In this document: positions 26,122 through 37,266 of the stretch, one piece after another
Layout of the letters: the number at the start of each line of letters is the position of its first letter
How positions within the stretch are numbered: the stretch's first letter is position 1
DNA from: Acinetobacter oleivorans DR1
GTDB taxonomy: Bacteria > Pseudomonadota > Gammaproteobacteria > Pseudomonadales > Moraxellaceae
Direction: 5' to 3'
NCBI RefSeq assembly: GCF_000196795.1
Contig: NC_014259.1
Coordinates: forward strand, 310,001 to 374,000
DNA length: 64,000 nucleotides
Program-made: the position numbers and the translations under genes
Notes under the pieces: generated by a model
Seen by the model: only the letters and a program-made list of their open reading frames with translations
What the model was told of the DNA's origin: nothing
The model's database searches: none

Positions 26122-29100
26122 ATGCACATGCCATCGCCTAATACTGTAGCTCCCGCTCAAGGTTTATATCAACCTGATGAGTTTAAGGATAACTGTGGTT
26201 TTGGACTGATTGCCCATATGAAGGGTGAATCAAGTCATCATCTTGTAGAAACCGCGATTCACAGTTTAAGTTGCATGACGCACCGTGGTGGTATTGCCGC
26301 AGATGGCAAGACGGGAGATGGTTGCGGCTTATTATTGGCGATGCCAAAGCAATTTTTCCGTGATGAAGCAAAAAAACTAAGCGATATTACACTTAGCGAA
26401 GTTTTTGCTGTAGGAACGGTATTTTTAAATGTCGATCCGGCATTAGCGCAGCACTCTAAAAATATTTTAACTAAAGAAATCGAGGCTGATGGCTTACGCG
26501 TATTGGCTTGGCGTGTTGTCCCTACAAATAATGATGCACTAGGTGAAATTGCACTTCAATCTTTACCTGCTTTTGAACAGGTCATTGTGAACTGTCCAAT
26601 GGGTGTAACTGAAGTTGAGTTTAACCGTAAACTATTTTTGGCACGTCGTCGTGCAGAACAACAATTACAAAATGATCCGTCATTCTATGTGACTACGCTT
26701 TGTTCGACAGTGATCAGCTATAAAGGCTTGATGATGCCGGCTGCAATTGCTGAGTTCTATACAGATTTGGCAGACGAACGTTTAAAATCACATATCGTGG
26801 TGTTCCACCAACGTTTCTCGACCAACACTTTACCTCGTTGGCCTTTGGCTCAACCATTCCGTTACCTTGCGCATAATGGTGAAATCAACACTATTACAGC
26901 AAACCGTAACTGGGCATTGGCACGTACGCCTAAATTTGAAAACCCATTGTTACCAGGCCTAACTGAGCTTAACCCAATTGTGAACCGTACTGGTTCAGAC
27001 TCTTCAAGCTTAGATAACATGCTTGAAATCTTGGTTGGTGGCGGTATGGATTTATTCCGTGCATTGCGTATGCTCGTGCCACCAGCTTGGCAAAACGTTG
27101 AAACTTTAGATGCAGACTTACGTGCATTCTATGAGTTCAACTCTAAGCATATGGAAGCTTGGGATGGTCCAGCAGGTTTAGTAATTCAAGATGGTCGTCA
27201 TGCCATCTGTATGCTTGACCGTAATGGTTTACGCCCTGCACGTTGGGTCATTACCAAAAATGATTACATTACCTTGGCATCTGAAATTGGTGTGTGGGGT
27301 TATGAACCTGAAGATGTTATTTCTAAAGGTCGCGTAGGCCCTGGTCAAATTTTAGTAGTTGATACTTTAACAGGTAAAGTACTTGATACTAAAGATGTTA
27401 GTACTCATTTGAAAAATATGCGTCCGTACCGTGAGTGGTTACGTGATCATGCAATTCGCCTCAATGCTAATCCTGAACTTGAAGAACAATTAGTTGATCA
27501 AGGTTTAACAGGTGATGCTTTAAAAGCAGCTCAAAAAATGTTTATGGTGACATTTGAAGAGCGCGACCAGTTGTTGCGTCCTATTGCTGAAAGTGGTCAG
27601 GAAGCTGTAGGTTCTATGGGTGATGATACGCCAATGGCTGTATTGTCTCGTCAAGTACGCCATGTGACTGATTATTTCCGTCAACAATTTGCGCAAGTAA
27701 CAAACCCGCCAATTGATCCACTACGTGAATCGATTGTAATGTCGCTCGAAACCTGTTTAGGTCGTGAACAGAATGTATTTGAGCAAGGTCCAGAGCACGC
27801 AGATCGAATCATTATTTCGAGCCCTGTTCTGTCTAACTCAAAAATGCAGCAAATCCGTAGTATTGATCGTGCAGGGTATGCGTCTGTTGACATCAATTTG
27901 AACTATGCTGAAGAAGAAGGTTTGCAAGCTGCGATTACACGTATCTGTGAAGAAGCGGCGCAAGCGGTTCGTGAGGGTAAAACTTTAATTGTTTTAACTG
28001 ATAAAAATATTCGCCAAGGTTTCTTGCCTGCAAACGCAGCGCTTGCAACAGGGGCAGTACATCATTACCTCATTAAAACTGGTTTACGTACTGATGCAAA
28101 CATCATGGTTGAAACTGGTTTTGCACGTGATCCGCATCAATTTGCGGTATTACTAGGTTTCGGTGCAACCGCTGTTTACCCATACCTTGCATATGACGTA
28201 ATTAATGATTTGATTGCGAAAGGTGAGCTTTTAGGTGATCCAATCCATGCTCAAGCAAACTTCCGTAAAGGTATTGAGAAAGGCTTATTAAAAGTTCTTT
28301 CAAAAATGGGTATCTCTACCGTTGCTTCGTATCGTGGTGGTCAGCTTTTTGAAGCAGTGGGTTTATCATCTGAAGTTGTAGATCAGTGCTTCTTGGGTGT
28401 TCCAAGTCGTATTCAGGGTGCAACATTTGCTGATCTTGAAAAAGACCAGAAAAAATTAGCTGCTACAGCATGGTCAAATCGTAAACCAATTGATCAAGGT
28501 GGCCTGCTTAAATTCGTATTTGATAAAGAGTATCACGCGTTTAACCCAGATGTGATTAACTCATTACACAAAGCGGTTCGCTCAGGTAAATACGAACACT
28601 TTAAAGAATATGCTGAGCTGGTGAATAACCGTCCAGTAGCAACTATTCGCGACTTATTTAAGTTAAAAACAACGAACTCGATTCCAGTTGAGCAAGTTGA
28701 ATCAGTTGAAGACATTTTGCCTCGTTTTGACTCTGCAGGGATGTCTTTAGGTGCTCTTTCTCCAGAAGCGCATGAAGCGATTGCAATTGCGATGAACACG
28801 ATTGGTGGTCGTTCAAACTCTGGTGAGGGCGGTGAAGATCCTGTTCGCTACGGCACAATTCGTAACTCGAAAATCAAACAGATCGCATCTGGTCGTTTTG
28901 GTGTAACGCCTGCATATCTAACTTCTGCTGAAGTATTGCAAATTAAAGTTGCTCAAGGTGCAAAACCAGGTGAAGGCGGTCAGTTACCGGGCGGTAAAGT
29001 AAATGGTTTAATTGCACGTTTACGTTACTCAGTGCCGGGTGTAACACTGATTTCACCTCCACCACACCATGATATTTACTCAATTGAAGATTTGTCTCAG

Positions 29101-30603
29101 TTAATTTTTGACTTGAAACAAGTTAACCCGCAAGCAATGGTTTCGGTAAAACTGGTATCTGAGCCAGGTGTAGGGACAATTGCAGCTGGTGTTGCGAAGG
29201 CATATGCAGACTTCATTACCATTTCTGGTTATGACGGTGGTACTGCTGCATCTCCACTTTCATCTATTCACCATGCGGGTTCTCCATGGGAGTTAGGTCT
29301 AAGTGAGGCGCATCAAGCTCTTCGTGTAAATGACTTGCGTGGCAAAGTACGTGTACAAACTGATGGTGGTTTAAAAACTGGTCTTGATGTGATCAAGGCA
29401 GCAATTTTAGGTGCTGAGAGCTTTGGTTTCGGTTCAACCCCAATGATTGCGTTAGGTTGTAAATATCTACGTATTTGCCACTTAAACAACTGTGCGACTG
29501 GTGTTGCAACTCAACAAGATCACTTACGTCAAGAGCACTACATTGGCGAACCAGAAATGCTCATCAATTTCTTCCACTTTATTGCGGAAGAAACACGTGA
29601 ATGGTTGGCAGCATTAGGTGTGTCTTCATTGAAAGACTTAATCGGCCGTGTTGATTTACTCGAAGTATTACCGGGTGAAACTGAAAAACATGCTCACCTA
29701 GATTTAAGTGCATTGTTAACTTCTCATCCATCTGCTGACGGTAAAGCACAGTACTGTGAAGTACAGGGGAATGCACCATTTGATAAAGGTGTGTTAGCTG
29801 AGAAAATGGTTGCTGAAATGCTTCCTGCAATTGAATCAAGCGCAGGTGGTCAGTTCGACTTCAATGTTGTGAACTGTGACCGCTCGATCGGTGCTCGTGT
29901 GTCTGGTGAAATTGCTCGTCGCTATGGCAACTTAGGTATGGAAGTACATCCAGTAGTGATGAACTTAACTGGTACAGCTGGTCAGTCACTTGGTGTATGG
30001 AACGCGGGTGGTTTACACATCCGTCTTGAAGGTGATGCAAACGACTATGTGGGTAAAGGTATGGCAGGTGGTCGTATCTCAATTTTCCCACCAAAAGGTT
30101 CACCTTTCCAAACCCAAAACACAGCAATTATTGGTAATACCTGTTTGTATGGCGCAACTGGCGGTAAGCTTTTTGCAGCGGGTACAGCGGGTGAGCGTTT
30201 TGCAGTTCGTAACTCTGGTGCATTTGCTGTAATTGAAGGTGCTGGCGATCACTGCTGTGAATATATGACAGGTGGTGTTGTGACTGTACTTGGTAAAGTA
30301 GGCCATAACTTTGGCGCGGGCATGACTGGTGGTTTTGCTTATGTACTTGACCTGGACAATGACTTCGTAGATTACTACAACCACGAATTGATTGATTTAA
30401 ATCGTATTTCAACAGAATCTATGGAAGATCATAAAGAGTTCTTGTTGCGTATTATCGATGAGCATATTAAAGAAACAGGTAGTGCCTGGGCTTATAAGAT
30501 CCGCAATGAGTTCGATTTCTACAGCCGTAAATTCTGGCTTGTGAAACCAAAGGCTGCTAATTTACAAACGCTTTTGAAAACAACACAAGCTGATCCACAA
30601 TAA
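26122..30603 (+). CDS. gltB: Glutamate synthase (NADPH) large subunit
   Basis: Converts glutamine and 2-oxoglutarate to two glutamates, with electrons from GltD. I place the start at the ATG 26122, preceded by GAAGGG, rather than at an upstream in-frame TTG. This leaves a 24-residue propeptide before Cys25 ([10 protein letters not shown]), the N-terminal nucleophile exposed by self-processing. The 1493 residues comprise the glutaminase domain, a central domain, the FMN-binding synthase barrel with [13 protein letters not shown], the 3Fe-4S cluster pattern [12 protein letters not shown], and the C-terminal beta-helix full of Gly repeats. The length is typical. gltD follows on the same strand. 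Confidence 0.97.
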   Translation: MHMPSPNTVAPAQGLYQPDEFKDNCGFGLIAHMKGESSHHLVETAIHSLSCMTHRGGIAADGKTGDGCGLLLAMPKQFFRDEAKKLSDITLSEVFAVGTVFLNVDPALAQHSKNILTKEIEADGLRVLAWRVVPTNNDALGEIALQSLPAFEQVIVNCPMGVTEVEFNRKLFLARRRAEQQLQNDPSFYVTTLCSTVISYKGLMMPAAIAEFYTDLADERLKSHIVVFHQRFSTNTLPRWPLAQPFRYLAHNGEINTITANRNWALARTPKFENPLLPGLTELNPIVNRTGSDSSSLDNMLEILVGGGMDLFRALRMLVPPAWQNVETLDADLRAFYEFNSKHMEAWDGPAGLVIQDGRHAICMLDRNGLRPARWVITKNDYITLASEIGVWGYEPEDVISKGRVGPGQILVVDTLTGKVLDTKDVSTHLKNMRPYREWLRDHAIRLNANPELEEQLVDQGLTGDALKAAQKMFMVTFEERDQLLRPIAESGQEAVGSMGDDTPMAVLSRQVRHVTDYFRQQFAQVTNPPIDPLRESIVMSLETCLGREQNVFEQGPEHADRIIISSPVLSNSKMQQIRSIDRAGYASVDINLNYAEEEGLQAAITRICEEAAQAVREGKTLIVLTDKNIRQGFLPANAALATGAVHHYLIKTGLRTDANIMVETGFARDPHQFAVLLGFGATAVYPYLAYDVINDLIAKGELLGDPIHAQANFRKGIEKGLLKVLSKMGISTVASYRGGQLFEAVGLSSEVVDQCFLGVPSRIQGATFADLEKDQKKLAATAWSNRKPIDQGGLLKFVFDKEYHAFNPDVINSLHKAVRSGKYEHFKEYAELVNNRPVATIRDLFKLKTTNSIPVEQVESVEDILPRFDSAGMSLGALSPEAHEAIAIAMNTIGGRSNSGEGGEDPVRYGTIRNSKIKQIASGRFGVTPAYLTSAEVLQIKVAQGAKPGEGGQLPGGKVNGLIARLRYSVPGVTLISPPPHHDIYSIEDLSQLIFDLKQVNPQAMVSVKLVSEPGVGTIAAGVAKAYADFITISGYDGGTAASPLSSIHHAGSPWELGLSEAHQALRVNDLRGKVRVQTDGGLKTGLDVIKAAILGAESFGFGSTPMIALGCKYLRICHLNNCATGVATQQDHLRQEHYIGEPEMLINFFHFIAEETREWLAALGVSSLKDLIGRVDLLEVLPGETEKHAHLDLSALLTSHPSADGKAQYCEVQGNAPFDKGVLAEKMVAEMLPAIESSAGGQFDFNVVNCDRSIGARVSGEIARRYGNLGMEVHPVVMNLTGTAGQSLGVWNAGGLHIRLEGDANDYVGKGMAGGRISIFPPKGSPFQTQNTAIIGNTCLYGATGGKLFAAGTAGERFAVRNSGAFAVIEGAGDHCCEYMTGGVVTVLGKVGHNFGAGMTGGFAYVLDLDNDFVDYYNHELIDLNRISTESMEDHKEFLLRIIDEHIKETGSAWAYKIRNEFDFYSRKFWLVKPKAANLQTLLKTTQADPQ

Positions 30604-30645
30604 TTCCACGACTGCAACGACATAGGCAGGTGCGGACAACAGTGA

Positions 30646-32094
<1,449 letters not shown>

Positions 32095-32120
32095 TAAATT
32101 AATTTGTTAAAACACTCAAT

Positions 32121-32150
32121 AAAAAAGCCTACTTCAAGTAGGCTTTTTTA
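32121..32150 (+). terminator. Rho-independent terminator after gltD
   Basis: AAAGCCTACTT and AAGTAGGCTTT form a long A/T-flanked stem around a minimal loop, with A-runs before and T-runs after (32121-32149). It ends the gltBD operon. Confidence 0.88.
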
Positions 32151-32270
32151 TTGTCTACCATTAGTCACTTTGATGTTTTTGGCAAATATAATAAGCTTTT
32201 TTGCCCTTTTTAGCTTTTTAAGCTCGCGACATACTCAAAACTTCCTTCTTCAATACAATAGGTGTTGAGT

Positions 32271-33158
32271 ATGAACATCGCAGGTATGACGGCAGAAAAA
32301 TCATATTTAAATCGTCGAAAAGCGTTGGGTATTACAGTGCGTCGTCTTGAATTTAATCCAAAAGCGATCAAGCGGCACTATTTTGCAAATTCACCCCTCA
32401 TGTCTCATTTTTTAACTGCACTCTCATCGACGTTTCCGGTAGGTGAGCAGTTTTTCGTAAATAGCGTACGTAATGTGCGTGATAAAGTTTCAGACCCTCA
32501 ATTACAAGCGCAAATTGCAGCTTTCATTGGACAGGAGGCTATGCATTCAAAAGCACATGGAGAGTTTAATGAAGCTTGGCGCCGTGATGATTATAATCTG
32601 GATAGTTTTCAAAACTGGTTAAATGAGCGGGATAAATACTTAAGAACGATTCCACCTAAGCTGCAATTAGCACTTACCTGTGCTTTTGAACATTTTACAG
32701 CTCTCCTTGGAGCATATGTCTTACAACATCCAGAGCTGTTAAAAACGTTAGATCAAGATGCGTTAAAACTTTGGGTATGGCATGCGATTGAAGAAATTGA
32801 GCATCGTTCAGTCGCATTCGATGTCTATCAACATGTATATGGAGATGACCGTATTCGTCGTTTACTCATGCGTAGCGTCACTACTGGGTTTGCGAGTCTG
32901 GCTTTTTATGGGACAACTCGTTTATTTTGGCAAGATAAATGGAACAGCTTACCTAAAATCGGAGGTAATTTATTTGGGTCATATTTGCTGATAAAGATGC
33001 TTGTCCAATTAATGCCTGAATACTTTGCATATTACAAAAAAGATTTTCATCCTAGTCAAAAGGATTACGACAAGATGGTCGATTACTGGAAAAGTTCTTT
33101 AGCTGAAGAATATCAAATGGCAAGTTTTCAACAAGAAAAACATCAAAGATTAAGTTAA
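32271..33158 (+). CDS. Predicted metal-dependent hydrolase (PF10118-like)
   Basis: A 295-residue, mostly helical protein resembling the predicted metal-dependent hydrolase family PF10118. Likely metal ligands are the E-x2-H pairs in IGQEAMHSKAHGEFN (about 91-105), FEHFTALLGAYV (about 144-155), and WHAIEEIEHRSVAFDVY (about 170-186). This ferritin-like E/H arrangement suggests a di-iron site. I choose the ATG at 32271 with AGGTG six bases upstream over a GTG nine bases earlier. It is a single-gene unit between two terminators. The true substrate of this family is not known to me. Confidence 0.78.
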   Translation: MNIAGMTAEKSYLNRRKALGITVRRLEFNPKAIKRHYFANSPLMSHFLTALSSTFPVGEQFFVNSVRNVRDKVSDPQLQAQIAAFIGQEAMHSKAHGEFNEAWRRDDYNLDSFQNWLNERDKYLRTIPPKLQLALTCAFEHFTALLGAYVLQHPELLKTLDQDALKLWVWHAIEEIEHRSVAFDVYQHVYGDDRIRRLLMRSVTTGFASLAFYGTTRLFWQDKWNSLPKIGGNLFGSYLLIKMLVQLMPEYFAYYKKDFHPSQKDYDKMVDYWKSSLAEEYQMASFQQEKHQRLS

Positions 33159-33161
33159 TAG

Positions 33162-33190
33162 AAAACTGGATTTAAAAATCCGGTTTTTAA
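33162..33190 (+). terminator. Probable terminator after the metal-dependent hydrolase gene
   Basis: AAAACTGGATT (33162-33172) pairs with AATCCGGTTTT (33177-33187), including one T-G wobble, over a four-base loop and ends in T5. It is weakly GC-rich, so its efficiency is uncertain. Confidence 0.6.
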
Positions 33191-33282
33191 AAATCAATAA
33201 AATAAAAGCAACACAATAATGCCAAATTCATCATACAATCGGGTAAAGAGGTCAAAAATATAAAGAAAAACTTGAGGATAAT

Positions 33283-33879
33283 GTGACGATGAAAACATTG
33301 AAACAATTTGCAATCGCAACGACACTTGCCAGTACCTTACTGTTTTCGGGATGTGGCTATAACACTCTACAAGTAAAAGATGAGGCTGTAACAGCAGCGT
33401 GGTCTGAAGTACAAAACCAATATCAACGTCGTTCAGATTTGGTACCAAACCTTGTAAATGTGGTAAAAGGTTATGCTAAACATGAAGAGCAAGTATTAAC
33501 CGAAGTAACACAGGCACGCTCGAATGTTGCAGGTTTAAAAGTTGATAAAGAAGTTCTAGAAGATCCAGCTTTACTTGAGAAATATCAACAGGCTCAAAGT
33601 CAATTAACAGGGGCATTGTCTCGATTGATTGCTGTGTCTGAAAACTACCCAGATTTGAAAGCCAATACTCAATTCCAGGAATTACAAGTTCAGCTTGAGG
33701 GTACAGAAAACCGTATTGCAGTTGCACGTAATCGTTATATTACAACAGTGCAAGATTACAACGGATATGTACGCCAGTTCCCGCAAGCAGTGACCGCAAA
33801 AGTAATTGGTATGCATCCTAAAGCCAATTTCTCTGCAGAAGCTTCTGCACAACAGGCTCCAAAAGTTTCTTTTGATTAA
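33283..33879 (+). CDS. LemA-family lipoprotein
   Basis: A membrane-attached helical protein of the LemA family, whose molecular role is unsettled. A signal peptide ends in a lipobox (LLFSGC, Cys24), so it should be lipid-anchored. The mature region shows the LemA hallmarks VQNQYQRRSDLVPNLVNVVKGYAKHEE split as QNQYQRRSDLVPNLV and NVVKGYAKHEEQVL, plus ENRIAVARNRYITTVQDYN near the end. The GTG at 33283 is well spaced from GAGG; the ATG at 33289 is an alternative. It is first in a three-gene unit with two TPM-domain proteins, a combination recurrent across bacteria. Confidence 0.9.
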   Translation: MTMKTLKQFAIATTLASTLLFSGCGYNTLQVKDEAVTAAWSEVQNQYQRRSDLVPNLVNVVKGYAKHEEQVLTEVTQARSNVAGLKVDKEVLEDPALLEKYQQAQSQLTGALSRLIAVSENYPDLKANTQFQELQVQLEGTENRIAVARNRYITTVQDYNGYVRQFPQAVTAKVIGMHPKANFSAEASAQQAPKVSFD

Positions 33880-33903
33880 TTTAATAAATCAAAGGAGTGC
33901 TGT

Positions 33904-34980
33904 ATGAGAAATATTATATTGCTTCAGTCTAAGCAAATTAAGGTCTTTATTGCGACCTTAATTTTGCTCTGTTGTGGTGTTCTTTTTCAGAATACGGCAT
34001 GGAGTGAAAGTAATATTGCAACTGCTACTGATGAGACCGATGCAGTAGTAGCGGGCAAAATCATTCAAAAACAGCAAAATCAAGCCACTGCGTCTAAGAC
34101 AGGTGAACAAGCTGCTTCAAGTGTTGTTGCCTCGCCTAAAGTCTCTAACGATATGGCAGACGGTGAATCAATTCGTGGTTTGCCAACTTTAAATCAGCCT
34201 GTTATTGATCAAGCTAACATTTTAAGTGCAGCTGAGAAACAGCAGCTTGACCAAAAAATTCTAAGTTTATACCAACAAGGCAAAGCGCAAATTGGTGTCG
34301 TTATTGTCCCAACTACGGGTCAAGAAGATATTTTTGATTATGCATTACGAGTGGGTGAGCAGTGGCAATTAGGATCATCTAAACGTGACAACGGATTACT
34401 CATTGCAGTTGCGGTGAATGATCGCCGCATACAAATTTTAACTGGATATGGTTTAGAAGGCGTATTGCCTGATATTGTGGCAAGTCGGATTATTCGAAAC
34501 CAAATTACACCTTATTTTAAACAAGCCCAATATGCACAAGGTTTAAATGCAGGTCTTGATGAAATTGGAAGGATTTTAAATCTTGACCCAGAAGTCGCTC
34601 AGCAAGCTGCTCAAGATTTAAAAGAACGCCAACATCAAGCTGCGGAAGAGCAACAAGCCAAACAAACAACCCTGACAATGGCTTTATTTATTCTTGTTGC
34701 TGGAATTGTGGGTTCATTTATTGTAGGACGACCTCTTAGTGCATCTACTGCAGGTGTTGCTGCCGCGGTAGCAGGTTTTGTAAATGGCGCAGGTCTAGTG
34801 ACTAGCTTATTACTTGGTTTTGGAATCTTCTTTTTACTCATTACTTCTATTGCCCAACTTATTTTACAGGCCATTCTAAGTGGTTCTGGCGGTGGTGGCC
34901 GTGGAGGAGGCTTCGGTGGTGGTGGCTATGGTGGTGGTGGAGGTCGTTTTGGCGGTGGAGGTGCTTCAGGCTCATGGTAA
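33904..34980 (+). CDS. TPM-domain membrane protein (YgcG-like)
   Basis: A 358-residue envelope protein. The signal peptide or anchor covers about residues 1-37, followed by a low-complexity Ala/Thr/Gln stretch. The TPM domain (about 97-235) has PVIDQANILSAAEKQQLDQ, QIGVVIVPTTGQEDIFDYA and DNGLLIAVAVNDRRIQILTGYG. Two hydrophobic helices (about 258-330) precede a Gly-rich tail with GGGG blocks ending ASGSW. The TPM fold is periplasmic or lumenal in other systems; proteins of this shape accompany LemA. It overlaps the next gene by seven bases. The biological role is not established. Confidence 0.88.
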   Translation: MRNIILLQSKQIKVFIATLILLCCGVLFQNTAWSESNIATATDETDAVVAGKIIQKQQNQATASKTGEQAASSVVASPKVSNDMADGESIRGLPTLNQPVIDQANILSAAEKQQLDQKILSLYQQGKAQIGVVIVPTTGQEDIFDYALRVGEQWQLGSSKRDNGLLIAVAVNDRRIQILTGYGLEGVLPDIVASRIIRNQITPYFKQAQYAQGLNAGLDEIGRILNLDPEVAQQAAQDLKERQHQAAEEQQAKQTTLTMALFILVAGIVGSFIVGRPLSASTAGVAAAVAGFVNGAGLVTSLLLGFGIFFLLITSIAQLILQAILSGSGGGGRGGGFGGGGYGGGGGRFGGGGASGSW

Positions 34981-35534
34981 CAACATCAGAAACAACACAA
35001 ATTATTACTCAGCCAAAAATTGAGGAATCTGTAGAGCCAAGCCTAAAACGTTGGTTTAAACATTTATGCTATTTTCCGGCCAGTAGTCGTTATTTTTCAA
35101 AACAAGATAAGCAAATTATTGCCGATGCTGTACAGCGAGCAGAACATGGACATGTTGGCGAGATACAGGTGGTAATTGAAGGCCATATTCCATGTTCACA
35201 AGCCTATAGACAAAATACACGTTTAAGAGCACAGCAGTTATTTGCAGAGTTGGGCGTTTGGGATACTGCATTAAATAGCGGCGTATTGTTATACCTAAAT
35301 TTATGTGAACGTACTGTAGAAGTTATATTTGACCGAGGTATTAGAAATGCGACTAACGATCAGGTCTGGCAGCAGATTTGTGAGTCTATTGTTCAAAAAC
35401 TTAAACAAAAACAATATCAACAAGCTATCGTGATGGGTGTGCAGCAAATTGGAGAGGTATTGTCACATTTTTATGATGAAAACATGCCCGATCAATCCAA
35501 TGAATTGGGAAATGCTCCCATTATTATTAATTAA
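34974..35534 (+). CDS. Second TPM-domain protein of the lemA operon
   Basis: A 186-residue protein without obvious signal peptide or transmembrane helix. Residues about 28-160 match a TPM domain: YFSKQDKQIIADAVQRAEHG, then GEIQVVIEGHIP, TALNSGVLLYLNLCERTVEV and IFDRGIRNATNDQVWQQI. It starts inside the end of the upstream TPM gene, so it is translationally coupled. LemA, a membrane TPM protein and a soluble-looking TPM protein form one cassette. The contrasting topology suggests one partner on each side of the inner membrane, which is inference only. Confidence 0.85.
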   Translation: MVTTSETTQIITQPKIEESVEPSLKRWFKHLCYFPASSRYFSKQDKQIIADAVQRAEHGHVGEIQVVIEGHIPCSQAYRQNTRLRAQQLFAELGVWDTALNSGVLLYLNLCERTVEVIFDRGIRNATNDQVWQQICESIVQKLKQKQYQQAIVMGVQQIGEVLSHFYDENMPDQSNELGNAPIIIN

Positions 35535-35584
35535 GTTATTTTCTAAAAGTTCTATATCTCATAATTTTAAAATTTTATTTCTTA

Positions 35585-35609
35585 AGGTGGTTGACAAAAA
35601 ATGTCACCT
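35585..35609. promoter_or_regulatory. Distal activator-type palindrome upstream of pilA
   Basis: AGGTG and CACCT bracket a core TGAC-N7-GTCA (TGAC 35592-35595, GTCA 35603-35606). The same core spacing recurs at 35713-35727. It is centred about 230 bp upstream of the expected pilA start, a plausible PilR enhancer position. Confidence 0.5.
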
Positions 35610-35712
35610 ATTTATTTATTTTTAAAGAGAATTTGTTCACAAAATAAATATAAATTTTGATAAGTTTTGTTTATTTTTTTTGATATGTGATCTGTTGTAA
35701 TCAAAAGTTATG

Positions 35713-35727
35713 TGACGATTTTTGTCA
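35713..35727. promoter_or_regulatory. Proximal activator-type palindrome upstream of pilA
   Basis: TGAC-N7-GTCA (TGACGATTTTTGTCA) is centred about 110 bp upstream of the expected sigma-54 transcript start. Both half sites match the TGTC-type elements reported for PilR. Confidence 0.5.
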
Positions 35728-35802
35728 GTTATTTACAGTGATTTTAGATTAATTAAATTTTAAAATAAATATAAGCTTTTGTTTTATAAGTAAAATAAAA
35801 GT

Positions 35803-35817
35803 TGGCATGGTTGCTGC
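35803..35817 (+). promoter_or_regulatory. Sigma-54 promoter (-24/-12) of the pilin gene
   Basis: TGGCATGGTTGCTGC matches TGGCAC-N5-TTGC with invariant GG and GC at correct spacing and one deviation in the -12 box. It lies 64 bp upstream of the ATG. Major type IV pilin genes are classically sigma-54/PilSR dependent, so gene identity supports the call. Confidence 0.82.
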
Positions 35818-35880
35818 TATATAGTTGAGAGCTGAAAAAGCTTATATAAAAACATACATACAATCTTTGGGGAAAAGGCT

Positions 35881-36363
35881 ATGAGTGCACAAAAAGGTTT
35901 TACGTTAATTGAATTGATGATCGTGGTTGCGATTATCGGTATTTTGGCGGCAGTTGCTTTACCTGCATATCAAAATTATACAGTTAAAGCGCGTGTTTCA
36001 GAGGTTATTTTAGCTGCGTCTTCATGCCGTAGTACAATTACCGATATCGTTCAAAACTCACCAGTTAAAGATTTAGGTACAGCTTTGGGTTCAAGCTGTA
36101 CAATAACAGCAACTAAAATGGTTGCTAGTGGTTCTGCTTCTAACGCAGGTGTAATCACGGTAGTAGGTAATGAAACTAATATGAGTGGTGAAACAGATGC
36201 TACCCATAATGCTATTGATTTAACGCCAATGATGAGCGCTACTACTGCATTAGTAGCAACTACTGATGGTGGTAAAACGATTCAAGGTTGGAAATGTGGA
36301 CCTGCAGCAACAAATCCTATGCCAAACAAATATTTACCAGGTTCTTGCCAAGGTACATATTAA
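35881..36363 (+). CDS. pilA: Type IV major pilin (PilA/ComP-like)
   Basis: The 160-residue prepilin has leader MSAQKG cut before Phe7. The mature N-terminus [20 protein letters not shown] carries Glu5 and forms the usual N-terminal helix. Four cysteines (49, 73, 139, 156) can make two disulfides; the last pair forms a D-loop-like C-terminus. The segment [10 protein letters not shown] (81-90) resembles the Ser/Ala-rich O-glycosylation loop I recall for ComP near residue 84. There is no C-terminal serine of the TfpO-type sequon. Expression is driven by a sigma-54 promoter, a terminator follows, and glycosylation genes lie downstream. Whether it should be called PilA or ComP depends on strain nomenclature. 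Confidence 0.95.
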   Translation: MSAQKGFTLIELMIVVAIIGILAAVALPAYQNYTVKARVSEVILAASSCRSTITDIVQNSPVKDLGTALGSSCTITATKMVASGSASNAGVITVVGNETNMSGETDATHNAIDLTPMMSATTALVATTDGGKTIQGWKCGPAATNPMPNKYLPGSCQGTY

Positions 36364-36378
36364 TAATTAAGTACTTTT

Positions 36379-36407
36379 AAAAAGACTGGTTAGCCAGTCT
36401 TTTTTAT
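36379..36407 (+). terminator. Terminator after pilA
   Basis: AAAGACTGG (36381-36389) and CCAGTCTTT (36394-36402) enclose TTAG and are followed by T-run. It probably lets a high pilin transcript level fall off before tfpZ. Confidence 0.85.
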
Positions 36408-36440
36408 TTGAAATATAAAAATCAGCATGAGTTTCTCGAG

Positions 36441-37175
36441 ATGACCAAACGCCTAAAATTTTTCTTTAGCCATTTATCTATTTCTATTTTACTGGCTTTA
36501 ATAATCATTGCTTGGGTTTTCCTTATCTGGTATCCGCAGCCATTAGCACAAGCTGTTGGTGTTACTCATATTTTTTTAATGATGGTTGCAATAGATGTAG
36601 TATTGGGGCCTGTTCTTGGCTTTGTTGTCTATAAAGAAGGCAAAAAAACACTTAAATTTGATCTTGTTGTGATCATTTTAATTCAACTTTCTGCATTAAG
36701 TTACGGTTTATATAGTATTGCACAAGGCCGCCCTGTGTGGTTGGTGTATAACGTAGATCGATTTGAACTCGTGCGTAATAATGAAATTATTGAGACTAAT
36801 ACTCAAAAAACTCAAGCACAATTTAAGACTCCTTCATGGTTTAGTCCAAAGTTTGCAGCTGTCCAAATAGCTAAAAATAATGATGAACGTAGCAAGAATA
36901 TGTTTGAAGAACTACTTGGCGGTGTTTCTTTAGCGCAACGACCTGAGCGTTACGTAAGTTTAGCTCAAGTAAAACTACAAATACAAAAACGTGCTCAAAA
37001 CTTAAATGAACTAAAAAAATATAATTCTAAGCAGCAAGTAAAAGAAATACTAAAAAAATATCCATCAGCTGATGCTTGGATTCCTTTAAAAGCGAATGCT
37101 ATAGATATGGTTGTTTTGATGAATAAAAGCTCTGCTCAGGTTGTTAAAATTGTGGATCTAAGACCTTGGAAGTGA
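36441..37175 (+). CDS. tfpZ: TfpX/TfpZ-family type IV pilin accessory protein
   Basis: A 244-residue inner-membrane protein with four hydrophobic segments in the first 110 residues and a soluble C-terminal half. The start MTKRLKFFFSHLSISILLAL and the motif MMVAIDVVLGPVLGFVVYKEGKK are typical of the TfpX/TfpZ family that accompanies particular pilin alleles in Pseudomonas and Acinetobacter and affects pilin assembly. I use the ATG at 36441, since the conserved start begins there; an in-frame TTG 33 bp upstream sits in the pilA terminator. It lies between the pilin and the oligosaccharyltransferase. TfpX and TfpZ are not cleanly separable by eye. Confidence 0.85.
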   Translation: MTKRLKFFFSHLSISILLALIIIAWVFLIWYPQPLAQAVGVTHIFLMMVAIDVVLGPVLGFVVYKEGKKTLKFDLVVIILIQLSALSYGLYSIAQGRPVWLVYNVDRFELVRNNEIIETNTQKTQAQFKTPSWFSPKFAAVQIAKNNDERSKNMFEELLGGVSLAQRPERYVSLAQVKLQIQKRAQNLNELKKYNSKQQVKEILKKYPSADAWIPLKANAIDMVVLMNKSSAQVVKIVDLRPWK

Positions 37176-37266
37176 CACGTTGGATGAATGGATATTAATA
37201 GAACTCAATTCTTATTATTCTCTTCCATGTATAATTCTTTTAAGTTTTAGCCTCTAACCTGTCACT

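Larger units (their letters stand above)
35535..35880 (+). other. AT-rich control region of the pilin gene (346 bp)
   Basis: No gene is visible. The stretch is extremely AT-rich, as expected of a bendable enhancer region, and contains the two TGAC-N7-GTCA sites and the sigma-54 promoter. A GGGGAAAAGGCT segment before the ATG at 35881 supplies the ribosome binding site. Confidence 0.6.

Noticed and set aside
34890..34975. Repeated GGTGG units suggesting a tandem repeat or CRISPR-like array
   Set aside because: They encode the Gly-rich tail of the TPM protein, with irregular units and no spacers.
35620..35800. Very AT-rich stretch considered as horizontally acquired DNA or an origin
   Set aside because: No DnaA-box cluster or mobile gene; explained by the pilA enhancer/promoter region.
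36408..36440. Upstream TTG extension of tfpZ
   Set aside because: It begins in the pilA terminator tail; the conserved family start is at 36441.
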